From JBCCQH01 sp039024435 (GTDB lineage Bacteria > Bacteroidota > Bacteroidia > J057 > JADKCL01): a stretch of DNA of 64,000 nucleotides. Below, in pieces: positions 60,032 through 64,000 of the stretch. The DNA lies in NCBI GenBank assembly GCA_039024435.1, contig JBCCQH010000003.1, positions 62,001-126,000 on the forward strand, read 5' to 3'. A program made the position numbers and the translations under genes. The notes beneath the pieces were generated by a model. It was not told the DNA's origin. It saw only the letters and a program-made list of their open reading frames with translations, and made no database searches. Within the stretch, counting starts at the first letter, position 1, and every line of letters begins with the position of its first letter.

Positions 60032-62187
60032 TGGAAGCCGCGACAAAACGAAAAATCCGGGACGGTCGCCGCTTCGACCGCTTCTTTCCGAAGGCGGACG
60101 TGACCGACGAGACGATCAAGTCCGGTGCGGTGTTGGAGGACACGCTGGAAAAATTGCCGGAAGTAGTCCGGGATTATAAATGGCAAGCTGCCCGGATCGC
60201 CGCCGTGCTGGAAGGAAAGACCCTGCGTGAAACGTGCCGGAACATCTGGAACTTCTGTTACCAGTACATCCAGTACCGCCGCGACAAGCCCGGCACGGAG
60301 CAACTTCGCACCCCGGCCCGTTCCTGGCATGACCGCAAGCGGGGAATCGACTGTGATTGTTACACGATCCTGATTTCTTCGATCCTGCACCACGTCCGCA
60401 CCGGGCGCGGCCTCAAAGGCATCCCCCACACCTTCCGCATCACCGCTTACGAGGATCTGACCGGGGCCAACCCGGACCCCGACTTTCAACATATCTACGT
60501 GGTCGTCCCCACGCGCGGCGGTCATATCACGATTGACCCGGTGGCTGACGAATTCGACTACGAAGTACCCTATATCAAAAAACGCGACGTACACATGGAA
60601 CTACAAGTGTTATCCGGCCTGGGAAATACGGGCCAAAAGTACCCTCCCGGCGCGGTCAACGGTCCGGATTTCGACGACCTCTTTGGCGACGAGGCCGAAA
60701 GCCATTTCGGCGTAGCCAGTGGGGCGCTCCCCGACCTTTCCGCTGCACAAAAGGCCGCATTGCGTAGCGGCATGTCCCCGGAGGACTGGCAGCAAAAGAA
60801 CCGGCTGGAATTCATCCGGCGCAACGGCATGACCCCCGAACAATGGGCCGCGCACGTTCAGGCCAACATGGGCATGGAAGAAGAAGAAGACGAAATGTCC
60901 GGCCTCGGCCTTTTCCGCCGCAGCCGCAAAAAGAAGAAAAAGAAGAAGCGCGGCGGAGGGGGCTTGCTCAATGTGGTCAACAAGATCAACAAATTCAACC
61001 CGGCCACGGCCCTGCTTCGCGCTGGCATTCTGGTCGCCATGAAGATCAATTTTATGAACCTGGGGCGGCGGCTGCGTTGGGGCGGAATCCCTTACGAGGC
61101 GGCAAAGCGTCTGAACCCCCGGAACATGACGAAGGGCAAGTGGACCAAACTCCGCACCGCGCTGGACAAGTTGCGTACCACGCACAAAATCGCCGGTGGC
61201 AAGCGCGACAGCCTTCACGGTTCGATTTTTTACGGCAAGGGCAACCTGGGAAAGAAGATCCCGGTAAAGATTCCCGCCAACCTCTTTCCCCGCGACACAA
61301 AAAAGCCAAAGCGCCTCGCCGGATTCGGTGGCCTGGGCAACCTGGACGAACTGGACCTGGAAAGCAACATGCTCGAAATCCTCGGTCCCGACATGATCGC
61401 CGACGAAGGATTGTCCCACCTTTCGGGAACGGACGGGCTTTCGGGCATCCTCGGCGTAGCACCCGCCGCCGCAATCGCCGCCGCGACCGCCGCACTTACC
61501 GCCGTGGCCGCGATCATCAAGGCGATTGGCCCGGTCGAAGACCAGCCCGGCGCACCGGTTCCCGGTGGCCTCCCCGCCGAAACCGGAAACCCGCTGTTGG
61601 ACAACATCAACAAAATCAGCAATACCGTGACCACCGCCGCCAACACCTTCAGCCAAATCAAGCGCGGATTCCAGAACAATGAGGGCACCAACCAAGGCGG
61701 GGAATTCCAGACTGACAATACTGGGACGTTTGACGAAACCGGCGGCGGACTGATCACGATTAAGGACGACACGGCCAAAGCTACGGTGCGAATACCCGAC
61801 GACGATGGCACCAGCGAGGACAAATCCAAAGGCAAGTTTGCCGAGTTCGTCTCAAAATACAAATGGTGGCTGGTCGGCGGGGGAGCACTCACTGCAACTG
61901 GAATTACGCTCATGATCTGGAAGCCTTGGAAGAAGAAGGGCAAAGCGATCAGTGATCGGGGAGGGAAAGCACCGGGCATTGCTACCAGCGACCGAGGCGG
62001 AAAAGCACCGGGCAAGGCGGCGCTGGCTGGCACAGAGAGCAAGAGCCTCGGAAAGACGCGAAAACAGCGTTCGGCCTTCACCGGCAAAGTGATACCGGCC
62101 TTGCCGAAGGGACCGCTGAAACGCACTGGGCGCAAGCCGTCGAAATCCCACAAAAAGCAGTCCGTTTCGGGAATCAAAGTACCGTAA
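60031..62187 (+). CDS. Transglutaminase-like Cys-His-Asp protein with C-terminal membrane segments
   Basis: 718 residues. The N-terminal ~210 residues match the transglutaminase-like/BTLCP core: Cys108 in GIDCDCYTIL, His154 in FQHIYVV, Asp169 in ITIDPVADEF. A Lys-rich stretch near residue 295 is followed by a hydrophobic segment (~475-500, AAAIAAATAALTAVAAIIKA) and a membrane helix near 615 (WWLVGGGALTATGITLMIW), then a basic tail with repeated DRGGKAPG. The domain could cross-link proteins or cut amide bonds. Fusing it to membrane helices in a mobile element is unusual. Confidence 0.72.
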   Translation: MEAATKRKIRDGRRFDRFFPKADVTDETIKSGAVLEDTLEKLPEVVRDYKWQAARIAAVLEGKTLRETCRNIWNFCYQYIQYRRDKPGTEQLRTPARSWHDRKRGIDCDCYTILISSILHHVRTGRGLKGIPHTFRITAYEDLTGANPDPDFQHIYVVVPTRGGHITIDPVADEFDYEVPYIKKRDVHMELQVLSGLGNTGQKYPPGAVNGPDFDDLFGDEAESHFGVASGALPDLSAAQKAALRSGMSPEDWQQKNRLEFIRRNGMTPEQWAAHVQANMGMEEEEDEMSGLGLFRRSRKKKKKKKRGGGGLLNVVNKINKFNPATALLRAGILVAMKINFMNLGRRLRWGGIPYEAAKRLNPRNMTKGKWTKLRTALDKLRTTHKIAGGKRDSLHGSIFYGKGNLGKKIPVKIPANLFPRDTKKPKRLAGFGGLGNLDELDLESNMLEILGPDMIADEGLSHLSGTDGLSGILGVAPAAAIAAATAALTAVAAIIKAIGPVEDQPGAPVPGGLPAETGNPLLDNINKISNTVTTAANTFSQIKRGFQNNEGTNQGGEFQTDNTGTFDETGGGLITIKDDTAKATVRIPDDDGTSEDKSKGKFAEFVSKYKWWLVGGGALTATGITLMIWKPWKKKGKAISDRGGKAPGIATSDRGGKAPGKAALAGTESKSLGKTRKQRSAFTGKVIPALPKGPLKRTGRKPSKSHKKQSVSGIKVP

Positions 62188-62246
62188 CCACAACCCTCGG
62201 CAAGCGTTTTTCCAAAGTTCAAACCTAACTAATCAAGACAAACAAA

Positions 62247-62981
62247 ATGGCCAATAGCAAAGCAGTATCGACCAAAGCCCCAGCTTTCGACGGCAAAGAA
62301 GCCGCAAAGCACGTGGCACTTGGAGCGGGGGGCATGATCCTCGGTGCGACACTCGTACCCACGCGGGTTTCCTTTTGGGCCGGGGCAAGCATGATGGCTT
62401 ATGCCGCCTGGCAGAAAAAGCCGCTGATGTTCACCGCTGGGATGGGGCTGGCAATGGCAATGCCCGCCGACATGATGATGACCGGCGGGGCCAACATGCG
62501 CACGCCGAAAGACCCCAACAAATCTTCCTTTTCAAACTTCCTGGACAATGCAAAGAACCGTGCCAAAATGCTCTTTGCCGCCTTCGGCAAAAAGCTGTCC
62601 CTCGACCTCGCGAAGAAAGCGATTTCCGGTAATAACAATCAGCCGGACCAGACCCTACTTACGGCTGGATCGGGCGGCGGCGCTGGCAAAGATGGCGGTA
62701 TGGGCGGACTGGGCCAGAACCCTTTTGATACTCTGGATGAACTGAACAACCGCATGGCCGCTTCGGCCCTGGCATTGCAGGAGCGCAATTCGATTTCCAT
62801 CGACCTGGACGACGACGAAGACGACGACCTGGACGACCTGGAAATGGCCGGTCTGGCCGGAAGCGATTTCGACGACTTCGCAGACTTAGCCGACCTGGAA
62901 AACCCCGACCTGGACGACCTGGAGATGGCTTCGGTCAACGCAAGCGGCGACCTGGAGGGGTTTAGCCTCGACGACATGTAG
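62247..62981 (+). CDS. Membrane protein with acidic C-terminal repeats
   Basis: 244 residues. Two to three short hydrophobic stretches at ~20-75 (VALGAGGMILGATL, WAGASMMAYAAW, LMFTAGMGLAMAMP) are followed by a long acidic tail with Asp/Leu repeats (DDLDDLEMAG, DDFADLADLE). No signal peptide. The layout suits a small virion or cell membrane protein. Function unknown. Confidence 0.6.
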   Translation: MANSKAVSTKAPAFDGKEAAKHVALGAGGMILGATLVPTRVSFWAGASMMAYAAWQKKPLMFTAGMGLAMAMPADMMMTGGANMRTPKDPNKSSFSNFLDNAKNRAKMLFAAFGKKLSLDLAKKAISGNNNQPDQTLLTAGSGGGAGKDGGMGGLGQNPFDTLDELNNRMAASALALQERNSISIDLDDDEDDDLDDLEMAGLAGSDFDDFADLADLENPDLDDLEMASVNASGDLEGFSLDDM

Positions 62982-63045
62982 CCCGGCCACGCAGGACACA
63001 CAAACGACCTGATACAAATTTTTTAACCACCAAAACTATCTAACC

Positions 63046-63723
63046 ATGTCTTTTCACGACGAACAAGTTTTTGAAGAATCCGTAACGGGTGACTTGATCG
63101 GTCTGGATGGCCGGGGCAAGGCCCGATTCAAACACCGCTCCAAAGGTTCACGCGCCGAAATGGAGAAGTTCTTCAAGCAACTTCCCGGACACATCAAGCG
63201 CGAACTGCGCGGCTCCAAGCTGCGCCTCGGCGACCACATGATCTATTCGATTAAGCCGGTAGGCACCTCGAAAACGATCAAGATGTTCGAAAGTCAGGAC
63301 CAAAAAGAGGTCGGGCTGCGCAACGTGTCCAACGCAAAGCTGCCGAAGAACCAGGCGTTGCTCGTTTCGGGAATCTACCTGCTGGCTGGTACGACCGCCG
63401 CCGCCGTTCCCGGATCGCCGACCCCGGACGAAGTGAAGTCCACGCATTTCCAAACCATCGAACAGGCGAATTTCGCGGCAATCGCCAACGGTGAATTTAG
63501 CCTGGAAAGTAACAAAGTGACCATCGTGCCGGAAACGTCTATGCGGGTTTTCTGCACCGACAATAATGGCATGTGGGCGCAAGGCTTCTACAAGCTTCAC
63601 AACCCCCGCGTGATCCACGACAACGTGGACATCGAATGCACCCTGGAACTCGGCACTGTGACCGGAATCCCCCAGGACACGCACATCTACGTGGGCCTTT
63701 TCGGGACGATCACCACGCCCTGA
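63046..63723 (+). CDS. Soluble beta-rich protein, capsid candidate
   Basis: 225 residues. Basic, helical N-terminus (RGKARFKHRSKGSRAEMEKF), then mainly strand-like sequence (LRLGDHMIYSIKPVGTSKTI, VFCTDNNGMWAQGFYKLHNP). It ends DTHIYVGLFGTITTP. Position after the membrane genes and the sequence style suit a jelly-roll capsid or spike protein, but no fold can be established by eye. The preceding leader contains CCTGATACAAATTTT. Confidence 0.5.
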   Translation: MSFHDEQVFEESVTGDLIGLDGRGKARFKHRSKGSRAEMEKFFKQLPGHIKRELRGSKLRLGDHMIYSIKPVGTSKTIKMFESQDQKEVGLRNVSNAKLPKNQALLVSGIYLLAGTTAAAVPGSPTPDEVKSTHFQTIEQANFAAIANGEFSLESNKVTIVPETSMRVFCTDNNGMWAQGFYKLHNPRVIHDNVDIECTLELGTVTGIPQDTHIYVGLFGTITTP

Positions 63724-63757
63724 TCGGACTGACGAACGGGAAAACCAAGCCGGACCC

Positions 63758-63780
63758 GGCCCCGCCACCAGCGCGGGGCC
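63758..63780. repeat. Hairpin GGCCCCGC/GCGGGGCC
   Basis: Perfect 8-bp stem, 7-nt loop, no T tract. Between the 63046 and 63821 genes, probably an intercistronic processing or attenuation hairpin. Confidence 0.4.
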
Positions 63781-63820
63781 GTGGCCCCGGCAAATTCACC
63801 ACCAACAAGCCTAATCTGAA

Positions 63821-64000
63821 ATGGGAAAAATCCTGCGTAAACGCTTCGACCTTCCGACCGTCCAAAATGACGGCGACAGCGCCAAAGAGACCTTCGAACT
63901 GGACAAGCACACCGAGCGCGTAACGGGAATCATTTTCACCGCTGACCGGGAGGACATGCTTTTCGTTCGCGGAACGGTGGGGGTGCTTATCAACGGGGAG
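63821..64000 (+). CDS. Partial hypothetical protein of the element (cut by window edge)
   Basis: 60 codons from the ATG at 63821 with no stop. MGKILRKRFDLPTVQNDGDS then a beta-rich stretch (VTGIIFTADREDMLFVRGTV). Its role is unknown; it is the next gene after the capsid candidate and may also be structural. Confidence 0.5.
   Translation, partial: MGKILRKRFDLPTVQNDGDSAKETFELDKHTERVTGIIFTADREDMLFVRGTVGVLINGE

Larger units (their letters stand above)
50720..64000. mobile_element. Integrated element, left part (continues past window)
   Basis: Begins with a tyrosine recombinase directly beside a broken chromosomal gene and MITE. Gene style changes abruptly here: many small, tightly packed, mostly plus-strand genes of unknown function, two small reverse genes and an AT-rich control region, then four membrane-anchored products. 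No phage terminase, portal, tail or conjugation gene is seen. The right end and any capsid ATPase are outside. The exact left boundary (50671-50831) is not determined. Confidence 0.7.

Overview
The window looks like a chromosome segment of a moderately GC-rich member of the Bacteroidota, most likely near Saprospiraceae/Lewinella. Four observations support this. There are several secreted proteins with type IX secretion (T9SS) type A or gliding-type (type B) C-terminal sorting domains. Promoter -7 elements of the Bacteroidota form TAnnTTTG occur upstream of rpmH, ettA and others. Shine-Dalgarno sequences are scarce. The housekeeping genes (rpmH-rnpA-yidD, pyrD, thiG, nuoM, ettA, yjjG, glgE) have Bacteroidota-like sequences. 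Species assignment is inference only.

Layout. 1-2275: the 5' part of glgE (minus strand), a small membrane protein and yjjG. 2293-8051 (minus): a three-gene unit resembling a polymorphic-toxin/immunity locus. It holds a 1297-residue protein with an acidic N-terminus, long helical region, hydrophobic core, 17 octapeptide repeats and two GYHxRxVNG-type motifs, then a translationally coupled DUF3592-like membrane protein and a DUF1911/PoNi-like protein. 8463-12614: an acyltransferase, orphan thiG, an outer-membrane barrel-like protein and a secreted M43 metalloprotease. 12684-16844: an ATP-grasp protein, rpmH-rnpA-yidD, an S41 C-terminal processing protease and a lipoprotein. 17018-22806: a T9SS cargo protein, then an MBOAT/SGNH/lipoprotein operon for O-acetylation of an exported polymer. 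23043-36752: secreted M36 and M28 proteases, pyrD, a GT39-type glycosyltransferase, a class III aminotransferase, a DUF985 cupin and a large lectin-domain adhesin. 36920-38306: an HTH regulator facing a secreted protein across two 18-bp palindromes. 38441-49768: a GT2, a large multi-PAS histidine kinase, small secreted proteins, a thioredoxin-like protein, nuoM standing alone, and ettA.

49866-50670 holds a gene broken by a frame change at an eight-C tract and then cut off by a MITE-like repeat that also occurs at 29169-29306. Immediately after it begins an integrated element that runs off the right edge. It has a tyrosine recombinase, a PAPS-reductase-like protein, two small reverse-strand genes, an AT-rich control region with a perfect DnaA box, an HTH protein, a winged-HTH protein, a tightly packed run of small unknown genes, and then a module rich in membrane proteins. 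That module has four membrane-anchored proteins, one carrying a transglutaminase-like Cys-His-Asp domain, followed by two soluble, beta-rich-looking proteins. No terminase, portal, tail or conjugation gene is visible. My best reading is a provirus of a tailless, possibly membrane-containing virus, or another uncharacterised integrative element. This is the part most likely to be new. The packaging ATPase and capsid genes that would decide the question would lie beyond position 64000.
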